Assembly (NCBI RefSeq): GCF_017377575.1
Contig: NZ_JAFREM010000013.1
Span: forward strand, 1 to 64,000
Length of the DNA stretch: 64,000 nt
Reading direction: 5' to 3'
From: Candidatus Enterococcus moelleringii
GTDB lineage: Bacteria > Bacillota > Bacilli > Lactobacillales > Enterococcaceae
Under the pieces are notes generated by a model. That model was not told where the DNA came from. It worked only from the letters and a program-made list of their open reading frames with translations, and ran no database searches. Of this stretch, positions 7,161-15,064 are shown piece by piece; positions within the stretch are counted from its first letter, which is position 1, and each line of letters starts with the position of its first letter. The translations under genes and the position numbers were made by a program.

Positions 7161-8210
7161 ATGACGATACGGGAAAAAGGGAAAAATGCGAGTCTATTTT
7201 TACTATTATTATGGATGAGTTTCTTTTTCCCAGCAATTGGACAGGCGGCAGACGAGGCGCAGAGCCCAGCAGGCTTCACCGTTGAAAGCGTGATTCCTGA
7301 CAACCAAGTGGATAAAACCAAAACCTACTATTATTTAAAGCTGGAGCCGGAACAAAAACAGACGATCCAAGTGAAGGTCATCAGTACACAAGAAGAACCT
7401 GTCACGGTAAAGCTAGCGGTACACGATGCCGTAAGCAGTTCGGTGGGGGCGATTGACTATGCCAACCCGGAGCCAAAGCTGGATGAGAGTCTTACCGATC
7501 CTATCACGGGCTTAGTAAAGATTAAAGACGATCTCAAAGAAGTCACGGTTCAAAACTTTGAAGAAAAGCTGGTGGAATACGAAATCACCGCACCAAAGGA
7601 CACTTTCCCTGGTGTTAAATTGGGCTCGTTACGCTTTGTTCGAGAAGGTGACGAGAGTGAGAAAAATGAAAGCGGACTAGTGTCAGAATATGCTCGAGTG
7701 ATTGCGCTCATGCTTACTGAAGATGGTGAGACCTTTAATCATGGAGCAGAGCTGCATTTGAAGAAGGTGGGCTTAACCTTATCCAATGGGCGAAAAGTGA
7801 TTGCGGCTACAATTCAAAACGATCAGCCGAAAGTACTGCAAGAGATGAACATCAAAGGTGAAGTGAGAAAAAAAGGCGAGAAGGAAGTCTTGGTAGATCT
7901 GGAAATGCAAGACTTTTCTGTTGCGCCTAATTCGAATTTTGACTTTGAAATGCCTTTAGGAATCGAACGTTTTATGCCGGGTACGTATGTCTTTACAGGT
8001 GAAGCCAAGGGTGACGAGCGAACTTGGACCTGGGAAGAAGAATTCACGGTGGGTCGTGAAGAAGCAGACAAGGTGAACGAAGATACCGTCTTTAAGGTTA
8101 CCGTACCAGACTGGGTGCCGTGGGTGGCAGCTCTGTTGATCCTTTCGTTAGTTGGTTTAATCGGTTACCTCGTCTATCGTCAAAGGCAATGGAAAGAAGG
8201 GAGGAAGTGA
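7161..8210 (+). CDS. DUF916/DUF3324 WxL-interacting membrane protein
   Basis: This 349-aa protein has a signal peptide ending GQA, DUF916 (about 35-160; FTVESVIPDNQVDKTKTYYY, then a PGVKLGSLRF segment) and DUF3324 (about 165-305; a LTLSNGRKVIAATIQND segment). A C-terminal membrane helix (WVPWVAALLILSLVGLIGYL) and basic tail follow. The family (WxLIP) anchors WxL proteins to the cell and binds peptidoglycan. Its place between two WxL genes is the standard layout. The SD is GGAGGAGAA before ATG 7161. Confidence 0.9.
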   Translation: MTIREKGKNASLFLLLLWMSFFFPAIGQAADEAQSPAGFTVESVIPDNQVDKTKTYYYLKLEPEQKQTIQVKVISTQEEPVTVKLAVHDAVSSSVGAIDYANPEPKLDESLTDPITGLVKIKDDLKEVTVQNFEEKLVEYEITAPKDTFPGVKLGSLRFVREGDESEKNESGLVSEYARVIALMLTEDGETFNHGAELHLKKVGLTLSNGRKVIAATIQNDQPKVLQEMNIKGEVRKKGEKEVLVDLEMQDFSVAPNSNFDFEMPLGIERFMPGTYVFTGEAKGDERTWTWEEEFTVGREEADKVNEDTVFKVTVPDWVPWVAALLILSLVGLIGYLVYRQRQWKEGRK

Positions 8211-8215
8211 GGGAT

Positions 8216-8596
8216 GTGAAATTCAAAAAATTTCTACTAGTAATGACAATGCTTAGTTTGTTTTTCCCAACGCCAGTAATGGCAGAAGAACATTCTTCTA
8301 AAGAGACGAAGGTGGGGATTGGTTTCATTGAGGAGACGAATCCACCTGGACCAACACCAGTTGATCCGGCACCTTACGAACCATCACCATCAAATAATGT
8401 TCTGCCCCTAACTTTGGGACAAACGAGATACCAGACGCAACCAAATCAAGCACAAGCAACTAGTCGAGGAACCTTGCCAAAGACCGGTGAGCAACGACAA
8501 GTGGTGCTGCTTCAAGGCATAGGATTAGCCTGTATCGCCTGTTGTTTCTGGTTGTTTCTCTTCACTCGTCTAAGAGAGGAGGAAGAGAATGGGTAA
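8216..8596 (+). CDS. small LPXTG-anchored protein of the WxL operon
   Basis: This protein of about 126 aa has a signal peptide (ending VMA), a short Pro-rich mature region (PPGPTPVDPAPYEPSPS), a sortase signal LPKTG, a hydrophobic helix and a charged tail. It carries ETKVGIGF just after the signal, like the ETEVGIGF of the first WxL protein. The start is uncertain: GTG 8216, GTG 8207 or ATG 8189; 8216 leaves the signal peptide intact behind a GGGAGG/GAGGG region. The stop overlaps the next gene by 8 bp. Such small LPXTG genes are regular members of WxL operons. Confidence 0.8.
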   Translation: MKFKKFLLVMTMLSLFFPTPVMAEEHSSKETKVGIGFIEETNPPGPTPVDPAPYEPSPSNNVLPLTLGQTRYQTQPNQAQATSRGTLPKTGEQRQVVLLQGIGLACIACCFWLFLFTRLREEEENG

Positions 8597-11207
8597 GAAA
8601 TTAAGAACTTTAGGCTGTGTTTTGATCATGGGCAGTACACTATTTCCAGCAAACCTGATTTTTGCGGAAACGGTGCAGGATGTACCTGTCGGGGAGACAA
8701 CTATTTCATCAAAAGCAGAAGATCCGTTGCAGGAATACAAGGAAAAAGCACAGAATCAAGTTCCTACTCCTGAAAACACAGACGTTCTGGATGTACCGGA
8801 AGCAGAGTCTGAGTCAGATGCTTCATCAGAAGTAGGACTAGAAGCAGCACCTATTCCTTCTAGTGATTCAGGTGGAGAACCGCCGGAAATCAAGAACGAA
8901 CGCATTGAAACCAGAGGCGGAATTATGCCGATGGCAGGGAATGTCTTGGAAGAAGGATCACCGAGTAGTTTAACACCTTATGATATTGATGAGGATTTTG
9001 CGAATGCAATTCGGAGCATCTATCCGGCTGCACCGAATCCTATGACGGATGATTTTATGGAGAGCCTGACGAATCTGGGTGTTAGCAGTCGAAATCTTAC
9101 CAGTCTTAAAGGGATTGAGTTTGCGGTGAATTTGACTCATTTGAACTGTAGTAACAATCAGTTGAGCGACTTAAATGTCAGCGGCAAAGCTGAATTGAGG
9201 TATTTGAATTGTGAGCGTAATCAGTTGAGTAGTTTGGATGTAAGCAGCACTCCTGCATTGACTAGTTTGTATTGTAAGGAGAATCAGCTAAGCACATTGG
9301 ATGTAAGTAGCAGCCCTGAATTGATTTATTTGGAGTGCGAGTTCAATCAGTTGAGCACATTAGATGTCAGTAACAATCCTGCATTGATTGAGTTGGTCTG
9401 TTATAGTAATCAGCTAAGCACACTAGATCTCAGCGGCAAACCTGAATTGACTAGGTTGAACTGCAGTGATAATCAGTTTAGCACACTAGATGTAAGCAAC
9501 ACCCCTGAATTGACTTATTTGGATTGCCAGGTCAATCAGTTGAACACACTAGATCTCAGCAACACCCCTGAATTGACTACGTTTATCTGTAACGGTAATC
9601 AGCTAAGCACACTAGATGTAAGCAACAACCCTGAGCTGACTAATTTGCGCTGTGATAGGAATCAGCTAAGCACACTAGATGTAAGCAACAACCCTAAGCT
9701 GAGAAATTTGCAATGTGATAGGAATCAGTTAAGCACACTAAATGTCAGCACCCCTGCGTTAAGGGATTTGCAATGTCAAAATAATCAGCTAAGCACACTA
9801 GATGTCAGTAGCACCCCTGCGTTGAGGTATTTGTCCTGTCATTACAATCAGTTAAGCACACTAGATGTAAGCAACAACCCTGAATTGATTGATTTGTCAT
9901 GCATATCCAATCAATTGACTAGTATAACTAGCTTAAATGGTTTAACAAAATTAAGAGAGTTTAATGCAAGGGGCCAACAAATCCTAATTCCTGTTCCGCC
10001 TGTCTCTATTGATGGAAAGGCAGAAATTGATGTATTACGAACAACAGCTCAGGCGGGTTTATCAGCTAGTAATGGTACGGTTTCGCCTTCCCCAACTTTT
10101 AACTATAATGGCGATAAAATTTTATTATCTAATGTGACTAGTGGATCTTTAAGGGAGAAGTACATCAATTTTAGTTATGACGCTTCACAGCTGGTTGAGG
10201 GTGCTGCTACAGGAATTAAAGAATTTAGCGGGACTATAACTTTTATTCCTTTAAGTGAGTTAGGTAACGAGTTGAAGCCGGTCAACAGAAATAAGGTTTA
10301 TAGAGATACAGAGGTAGAGTGGAACTGGACTATCACCAGTTTAACAACTAAAAAAGCCGAAAATATTCAAGCTAAGTTGAACTTACCTGCTGGATTATCC
10401 ATTGTTCCGGGAAGTATTGTCGTTCAAAAGAACGGATCTCCTGGACCAGCTATTGGTGATCTTGAAGTCACGAATAGTTTAGGTGATTTGGATCAGGGAG
10501 AGGATATCACTATCACATTTAAAACCACTGCATCTGGTAATGTAGATGATTGGCTGGAAGCAACAGGAGATCTAGGTTGGGAAGATGATACCACTGCGGG
10601 CCCGTACTCGAACCAATCAAAAGGGGCTGTTCAAATTTTAGATGACGAACAGGTCTATAAGCCTGAAGAATCTAAGGATTTAGCACTCGAATCATTTCCG
10701 AAAGCTTTCAATTACGGTGTACAGGAAATGAAATCAACTGCAGCAACGTACAATCTTCATCCATACAACTATCAAACGAATACAAATGTGACCACTAAGG
10801 GATTTCATACTCGAATTAAGGACGATCGTGCTGTGAGTACGGGGTGGAAACTTACTGTCGGATTATCAAATTTTGAGGATGCGCAGGGTCAAGTGATGCC
10901 GAATAGTGCGGGGACGGAATTAGTCTTGGGAAATCTTTCGATTGAAAATATTCTAGATCGAGATACGCCGCAAGAAACGATCAATCCGACACCGACTGGA
11001 ACGCCAAGTACGGTTCAGACATCAGAAACCTTAGTTGCGGGACAAACATCGAAAATCCTAATTTCGGCACAGCCTGGCGAAGGACAAGAGATTTGGCAGC
11101 TGCGAATGCCGTTTAATGCTATTTCATTAAATGTACCGGCTAACGCAGGTAAAAAGAGTACCTTATACAAAGCAAAGCTGACCTGGTCGTTGAATGATAC
11201 GCCTTAA
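8589..11207 (+). CDS. large WxL protein with leucine-rich repeats (adhesin/internalin-like)
   Basis: This is an 872-aa secreted protein. The order is a signal peptide (ending IFA), an acidic linker (about 30-120), then 13 leucine-rich repeats of 20-21 aa (about 175-460; unit LxCxxNQLSTLDVSNNPEL). An LRR-cap-like stretch, a DUF11-like beta domain (about 575-690) and a C-terminal WxL domain (TGWKLTVGLSNF near 755 and TWSLNDTP at the end) follow. It is likely the ligand-binding protein of the WxL complex, held to peptidoglycan by its WxL domain. The repeats are nearly identical in DNA, so copy number may change by recombination. The SD GAGGAGGAAGAG is strong. Confidence 0.9.
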   Translation: MGKKLRTLGCVLIMGSTLFPANLIFAETVQDVPVGETTISSKAEDPLQEYKEKAQNQVPTPENTDVLDVPEAESESDASSEVGLEAAPIPSSDSGGEPPEIKNERIETRGGIMPMAGNVLEEGSPSSLTPYDIDEDFANAIRSIYPAAPNPMTDDFMESLTNLGVSSRNLTSLKGIEFAVNLTHLNCSNNQLSDLNVSGKAELRYLNCERNQLSSLDVSSTPALTSLYCKENQLSTLDVSSSPELIYLECEFNQLSTLDVSNNPALIELVCYSNQLSTLDLSGKPELTRLNCSDNQFSTLDVSNTPELTYLDCQVNQLNTLDLSNTPELTTFICNGNQLSTLDVSNNPELTNLRCDRNQLSTLDVSNNPKLRNLQCDRNQLSTLNVSTPALRDLQCQNNQLSTLDVSSTPALRYLSCHYNQLSTLDVSNNPELIDLSCISNQLTSITSLNGLTKLREFNARGQQILIPVPPVSIDGKAEIDVLRTTAQAGLSASNGTVSPSPTFNYNGDKILLSNVTSGSLREKYINFSYDASQLVEGAATGIKEFSGTITFIPLSELGNELKPVNRNKVYRDTEVEWNWTITSLTTKKAENIQAKLNLPAGLSIVPGSIVVQKNGSPGPAIGDLEVTNSLGDLDQGEDITITFKTTASGNVDDWLEATGDLGWEDDTTAGPYSNQSKGAVQILDDEQVYKPEESKDLALESFPKAFNYGVQEMKSTAATYNLHPYNYQTNTNVTTKGFHTRIKDDRAVSTGWKLTVGLSNFEDAQGQVMPNSAGTELVLGNLSIENILDRDTPQETINPTPTGTPSTVQTSETLVAGQTSKILISAQPGEGQEIWQLRMPFNAISLNVPANAGKKSTLYKAKLTWSLNDTP
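9139..9927 (+). repeat. tandem 60-63 bp DNA repeats encoding the LRR array
   Basis: Thirteen units share AATCAGYTRAGCACACTAGA-like sequence. One unit is 60 bp (STPALRDLQC, one codon shorter) and the others 63 bp. Near-identity at the DNA level in the second half suggests recent duplication. Confidence 0.8.
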
Positions 11208-11301
11208 AGCTGGTGAATTAGAAGTTAGTATCTAATAATTTTGATTGATAATTCTGTAGCGTGAATCATTCGACTACGATACAAAATGAGGAGAGTGAAG
11301 A

Positions 11302-11532
11302 ATGACTATTCCAATCTGGTTAGGAATATTTGCAGGAATCGCCGTGATCGGGCTAGTTAGTTTCCTGTTGTTTTTTATCAAAGACAGTAATCTTCGAGTA
11401 ACGATGGAGCTGAAGCCAATGGTATTGCTGGTGGATTGCGGGTTGCTTTTTGTCGCATTATTGGCTGTGGGCGCCGCGATCTTCCTATACCTTAACTGGC
11501 AGACACAGTTGAATTTTTTTTCGGGTAGTTAA
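11302..11532 (+). CDS. small two-helix membrane protein, last gene of the WxL operon
   Basis: This 76-aa protein is almost entirely hydrophobic: helix 1 at about 5-27 (WLGIFAGIAVIGLVSFLLFF), then a short KDSNLRVTMELKP loop, then helix 2 at about 42-66. No known domain was recognised. The SD is GAGGAGAG before the ATG. It sits 94 bp after the LRR-WxL gene and before the operon terminators, so it is likely an accessory membrane component. Confidence 0.6.
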   Translation: MTIPIWLGIFAGIAVIGLVSFLLFFIKDSNLRVTMELKPMVLLVDCGLLFVALLAVGAAIFLYLNWQTQLNFFSGS

Positions 11533-11536
11533 AGGC

Positions 11537-11560
11537 AAAGGAGTGAATATTCACTCCTTT
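11537..11560. terminator. 24-bp perfect palindrome at the end of the WxL operon
   Basis: AAAGGAGTGAAT pairs perfectly with ATTCACTCCTTT, with no loop spacer. It lies 5 bp after the last stop, with only a short T run. It is either a weak terminator or an operator; the stronger terminator follows at 11610. Confidence 0.55.
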
Positions 11561-11609
11561 GATTAAGAAAAGGATTTTGGTTTTAACTAAGTATCGTATT
11601 TGTCTGTTG

Positions 11610-11653
11610 AAAAGCGAGGGAACTGACTAGGTTTGGTTATCTCGCTTTTTTTA
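11610..11653 (+). terminator. rho-independent terminator of the WxL operon
   Basis: The 9-bp stem AAAAGCGAG (11610-11618) / CTCGCTTTT (11641-11649) is followed by further T residues. It ends transcription before the orphan regulator gene. Confidence 0.75.
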
Positions 11654-11751
11654 TTAGAAGCAATCCTGTGTGACAACGGGCAGGATCAAGGAATTAGAGA
11701 TGGAATTATGAATAACGTTCAATAGGAGAATAAAATAAAGGAGGGGTAGTA

Positions 11752-12468
11752 GTGAGGCCAATCTTAATTTTAACCAAGAATCTACTGGTGGAACAGACAT
11801 TACAAGATCAGCTGCAGCGCTTAAACTATGAAGTATTTAGCTCTGTCGCCATGTTGAAACAAATGAAAAACAACCCGAATTGGCTGCAGATAATCCAAAG
11901 CTATCAGGCAATTATTTTCAGTGAGACACTGACCAATGAAGAAATTCGTGAACTACTGATATTCGTGGATTTCGAAGACAATTTACTGGTTCGTAAGTTT
12001 AATAGAGAACCGTTGACACAAGAAAAAGAAGTTATGTATCAGTTGGGAATTGCTACGTGGGTTTGTGATACGTGTTCACTGGATTTCCTACGGGAGCAAT
12101 TTGCGGTTAATCTGGCTAGCTGCCAGAAAAATGAGAACCAAAATATCGTCTTTCTCTATCAGAAGGATGAATCGCCAAGGACATTAACAGAGTTCAAGGG
12201 CAGACTAACGAAAAAAGAACGGAAAACCTTTGAATGTCTATTGGGAAGCGAAGATGGAATTATTTCTCGCGAGTCTATGTGTCAGTACATTTGGGAAGAG
12301 CCACCGAATAATTCTCGGTTGACCCAGCTTTCAGTTCTGGTGAAACGTTTGAAAGCTAAGCTTCATGAAGCAGGCTTCCAAGATGAGATGATCGACACCG
12401 TCTGGGGCTATGGCTATCGCCTGTCTCCGAAGCTGTTACAGTTTTACAATCAAGAAATGACGAGATGA
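11752..12468 (+). CDS. orphan OmpR-type regulator with degenerate receiver, module 1
   Basis: This 238-aa protein has a receiver-like domain at 1-115 (RPILILTKNLLVEQTLQDQL). The usual Asp pair after strand 1 is replaced by TKN, and the phosphoacceptor position in strand 3 (QAIIFSETL) is not Asp. A winged-helix OmpR-type DNA-binding domain follows at about 145-232 (LTKKERKTFECLL, then a VLVKRLKAKL helix and a VWGYGYRL wing). No histidine kinase is adjacent. It is a clear paralog of the gene at 28818-29546, which holds the same position behind the second surface operon. It probably controls the WxL operon or its switch independently of phosphorylation. The start is GTG, with the SD AAGGAGGGG. 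Confidence 0.8.
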   Translation: MRPILILTKNLLVEQTLQDQLQRLNYEVFSSVAMLKQMKNNPNWLQIIQSYQAIIFSETLTNEEIRELLIFVDFEDNLLVRKFNREPLTQEKEVMYQLGIATWVCDTCSLDFLREQFAVNLASCQKNENQNIVFLYQKDESPRTLTEFKGRLTKKERKTFECLLGSEDGIISRESMCQYIWEEPPNNSRLTQLSVLVKRLKAKLHEAGFQDEMIDTVWGYGYRLSPKLLQFYNQEMTR

Positions 12469-12843
12469 CTTTTCAATTGAAGAGTCATTTTTTGTGTGGC
12501 GGAGTAAATAGGCGGGGGACTCGGCCGGTTGCGATTGGAAGGTTTTGCAGAGGTTTGAGACAAATTTTCAAAGAAACTAATGCATCTTATTGTTTTTCGT
12601 TAGAGGGCAGTCAAGTTGGATCGATCACCATTAATGAGAGAGTTCACCTACAGTCGTCTCGCAATCTATAGATTTGCATCATGGAGAACTTTTTCACTAA
12701 TGTGGGTTTGAAGCTTAGAATGTAAACAAAAGGTGATGCGGCTAGAATTTGGTGGTTACTCCTGTTCATTGAGAAAGATAGTGAGTAGATACATTTTTGT
12801 TCTCGGATACGAAAACGGTCCTGCTAACTAACAGAATAGTTCA
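12469..12843. other. non-coding stretch after regulator 1
   Basis: No supported gene was found. At 12760-12776 it holds a sequence matching the left part of core repeat L1 at 14 of 17 positions (see findings). Confidence 0.4.
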
Positions 12844-12888
12844 AAAAAAGCGATCAAAAGACGAAACGGTCTTTTGGTCGCTTTTTTG
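12844..12888. terminator. strong bidirectional terminator between modules
   Basis: A 14-bp stem (12849-12862 with 12869-12882, one G-U) is flanked by A and T runs, so it should work on both strands. On the plus strand it closes module 1. On the minus strand it would stop transcripts coming out of invertible segment 2 from promoter P2. Confidence 0.9.
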
Positions 12889-13190
12889 AGTTATCCAGAA
12901 CACCACTATTTTTATTCTGAATAGCAGGTAGTAGTGCAAAATAATCAGTTTAGTCATAAGGGTAGGAGCCTCGTTTGCTGTTTATACTTATTGTAAAAAA
13001 AGGATTGTATTTTAATGATAATAATAACAAAAATGTCGAAAAGGATTTGGTGTCGCGAAAATAAATTTAGATAACAAAATAGAGGTGTTTTAATCAAGAT
13101 ATTCCAAAATAATTAAAATTAAATAATGAAAGGGTGTGGGTAAAATTGTAAAATGAGAGAGTTAGAGCTGGATTTAAGCAAGGAGATTAA
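12889..13190. other. AT-rich spacer left of segment 2
   Basis: No gene, repeat or clear promoter was seen. Confidence 0.4.
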
Positions 13191-13219
13191 TTTTCTTTGT
13201 ATATTAAAATCTAAGAAAA
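13191..13219 (+). repeat. inverted repeat L2, left core-type recombination site
   Basis: This is a 29-bp sequence. The reverse complement of 14767-14795 matches it at 26 of 29 positions. Outer dyad arms TTTTCTT and AAGAAAA flank a central TATTAAAATC shared by both copies. The repeats are inverted relative to each other. Confidence 0.8.
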
Positions 13220-13253
13220 ACAGTAATAAAATAAACATAATCTTTCTATTCAA

Positions 13254-13282
13254 AGTATAGTATAACCGTAGAAATTCGTCAA
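13254..13282 (-). promoter_or_regulatory. outward sigma-A promoter P2 at the left end of segment 2
   Basis: On the minus strand: -35 TTGACG (13277-13282), 17-bp spacer, -10 TATACT (13254-13259). This is nearly consensus and reads leftward through L2. Confidence 0.8.
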
Positions 13283-13402
13283 TATTCTTTGGGAAAATAA
13301 ATATTTTGAATAATTACATTGGGGGGAAGAGGTTTTCCAGTCGAGCGAGAGAGACAATATCATACAAATCGGACTTTTTTGGCAGTTTCTGTGGTTTTAT
13401 AA

Positions 13403-13422
13403 GCCGTCAAATAAGCCGTCAA
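13403..13422 (+). repeat. tandem arm-type repeats, left end of segment 2
   Basis: GCCGTCAA occurs twice with a 12-bp period (13403-13410 and 13415-13422), just upstream of the recombinase SD. The same GCCGTCA pair occurs at the right end (14718-14735). The motif differs from the TGGTCAA of segment 1, as expected for a different recombinase. Confidence 0.6.
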
Positions 13423-13452
13423 AAATCTAATCAATATAAAGGAGAGTTTTAC

Positions 13453-14553
13453 ATGAGTCGCAGAGGCGAAAACATTTATAAACGTAAGGACAAAAGATGG
13501 GAGGGACGCTATATTAAAGGCAGAAAAGCAAATGGAAAAATCCAATACGGTTATGTATATCACCGAAATTTCAAGAAAATGAAGGAGAAGCTGCTAGCTA
13601 AGAAGTGGGAGTACCAGCAAATTCAGGAAGTCCATGGTACGTATGCTGGAACCGTTCATGATTGGCTTTCCTTTTGTCTAGACAAGAAAAAGCCGCAAAT
13701 TAAGGAATCCACGCACACAACCTATCTATATAAGGTAGAAAAATATGTCTTTCCTTATCTTGGAGAGCTTTCTTTACGGGAAGTTGCTCAAAAGGATGTT
13801 CAGGAGTGGGTAGATGCATTAGTAGAGCGCCCTTTATCAGGAACCATGATTCACACGGTCTTTCAATTGGCGCACCGTTTCTTTGTTCAGGCAGTAAAGG
13901 AAGGCCATCTAGGATCTGATCCTTTTCAAGAAGTAGTACTGCCAGCTAAAGAAGTAAAAAAGGTTGAGCCTTTAACAAACACCCAGCAAAAGAAATTGGA
14001 GCAGACAGCAGCTCAGGATAAACACGGAAAGACCGTCCTATTCGCGCTGCAAACCGGTTTGCGGATTGGTGAGCTGGCGGCTTTACGCTGGGAAAATATT
14101 GATTTTTCTACTGGCCTAATCACGATTGACAGTACCTATCAACGGATATTATCCGAAGATTCAGGAACGAAACTTCAACTAAGCAAACCAAAAACCAAGG
14201 CATCAGAACGAATCATTCCTATGTCTAATGCCTTGAAAACATGGTTGCTTTCTTGGCAGCCAGCCGATGCTTGCGGCTTTGTTTTTCAAGTGAAGGATCA
14301 TCCAATGGAACCACGGTTGATTTCTTACCATTTTAAACGGATTTGCACAGAAGCAGGGGTCGAAAACTGTCATTTCCATCAGCTGCGCCATACATTTGCG
14401 ACTCGTTTGCTGGAAAAACAAGGAACGATTGCTGATATCAGTGCATTGTTAGGCCATTCATCTACCCAAATGACTTTAGATGTATACACGGGTTCAGATT
14501 TAACCGAGCGCCGCAAGGTAGTGAATCGTCTAGATATAAAATGGGTAGGCTAG
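13453..14553 (+). CDS. tyrosine recombinase 2 (heterobivalent integrase family), switch recombinase
   Basis: This 366-aa protein is a homolog of recombinase 1 throughout. It has an N-terminal arm-binding domain (IYKRKDKRWEGRYIKGRK), a core-binding domain and a catalytic domain with Arg204 (LRIGELAALRW), HFHQLRHTFATR, LLGHSS and nucleophile Tyr345 (DVYTG). Start 13453 is chosen because AAAGGAGAG precedes it and it aligns with the start of recombinase 1; a longer frame to 13306 covers the arm repeats and lacks an SD. It is alone inside segment 2. Confidence 0.9.
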   Translation: MSRRGENIYKRKDKRWEGRYIKGRKANGKIQYGYVYHRNFKKMKEKLLAKKWEYQQIQEVHGTYAGTVHDWLSFCLDKKKPQIKESTHTTYLYKVEKYVFPYLGELSLREVAQKDVQEWVDALVERPLSGTMIHTVFQLAHRFFVQAVKEGHLGSDPFQEVVLPAKEVKKVEPLTNTQQKKLEQTAAQDKHGKTVLFALQTGLRIGELAALRWENIDFSTGLITIDSTYQRILSEDSGTKLQLSKPKTKASERIIPMSNALKTWLLSWQPADACGFVFQVKDHPMEPRLISYHFKRICTEAGVENCHFHQLRHTFATRLLEKQGTIADISALLGHSSTQMTLDVYTGSDLTERRKVVNRLDIKWVG

Positions 14554-14717
14554 ATGACTAATTAAAAAAAAGCTTCTATATAAAGAACCATGTTTCATGG
14601 AAAGAAATGAAAACGATTCCTGAAAATTACATATAAATAGCAAAAAAAGCTCTTCCAAAATCGGATGGGCTTTTTACTGTTTTATAGAAAGCTTCAGTCA
14701 GTATTATAGATTTTTAC

Positions 14718-14735
14718 GCCGTCAGCGAGCCGTCA
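14718..14735 (+). repeat. tandem arm-type repeats, right end of segment 2
   Basis: GCCGTCA occurs at 14718-14724 and 14729-14735 (11-bp period), on the same strand as the left pair and 32 bp inside the right core repeat. Confidence 0.55.
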
Positions 14736-14766
14736 AATAACCTCGCAAAGCCCTGATTTTAGCCAC

Positions 14767-14795
14767 TTTTCTTGGATTTTAATAGTCAAAGAAAA
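14767..14795 (-). repeat. inverted repeat R2, right core-type recombination site
   Basis: Its reverse complement matches 13191-13219 at 26 of 29 positions. It marks the right boundary of segment 2, 269 bp before the first pilin gene. Confidence 0.8.
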
Positions 14796-15064
14796 ACCGC
14801 GAGCCTGAAGATAGTAGCTTTTAGTGACTATTACTATCTATTGGCTCATCAATTTTGCCTGGAAGGGGGCATGTCTATCGAAGGATAGAAAAAATATCTA
14901 TTGTTAATTAGATAGCAAAAAGTATATCAATAGTCTGGTCATTTCCGACGATTGATATGGATTAAGTATGCTTGAAAGTGGGACCTCTCAATTAAGACTT
15001 TTTCAAATGTTATCTAGTTAAAGTATACACCAAACAAAAAAAAAGGATAGAAAAGGAGCTTATT
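14796..15064 (+). promoter_or_regulatory. long leader of the pilus operon
   Basis: This is a non-coding leader. It contains a stem-loop of AGATAGTA (14809-14816) with TACTATCT (14832-14839) and a smaller CTATC/GATAG hairpin near 14876-14889. A weak TTGTTA-16-TATATC pair at about 14900-14928 is the only rightward promoter candidate seen outside the segment. Confidence 0.45.

Larger units (their letters stand above)
13191..14795. mobile_element. candidate invertible DNA segment 2 (recombinase switch for the pilus operon)
   Basis: This 1.6-kb segment has the same design as segment 1: inverted core repeats, one tyrosine recombinase gene, tandem arm repeats at both ends and an outward minus-strand promoter at the left end. 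Inversion (x maps to 27986-x) would put the promoter at about 14704-14732 on the plus strand, about 325 nt upstream of the first pilin gene. In the present orientation the promoter reads into the bidirectional terminator at 12844-12888, so the pilus operon is inferred to be OFF. Confidence 0.75.

Noticed and set aside
9139-9927. Regular DNA repeats that could be mistaken for a CRISPR array
   Set aside because: The units encode a continuous leucine-rich repeat protein and there are no unique spacers or cas genes.
12465-12671. 68-residue open frame overlapping the end of regulator 1
   Set aside because: No family resemblance, no SD, odd composition; the region also holds the core-like sequence and looks non-coding.
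4901-14553. The two recombinases as ends of one integrated element carrying the WxL operon
   Set aside because: Each recombinase has its own pair of inverted repeats with unrelated core and arm sequences; no excisionase, replication or conjugation genes lie between.
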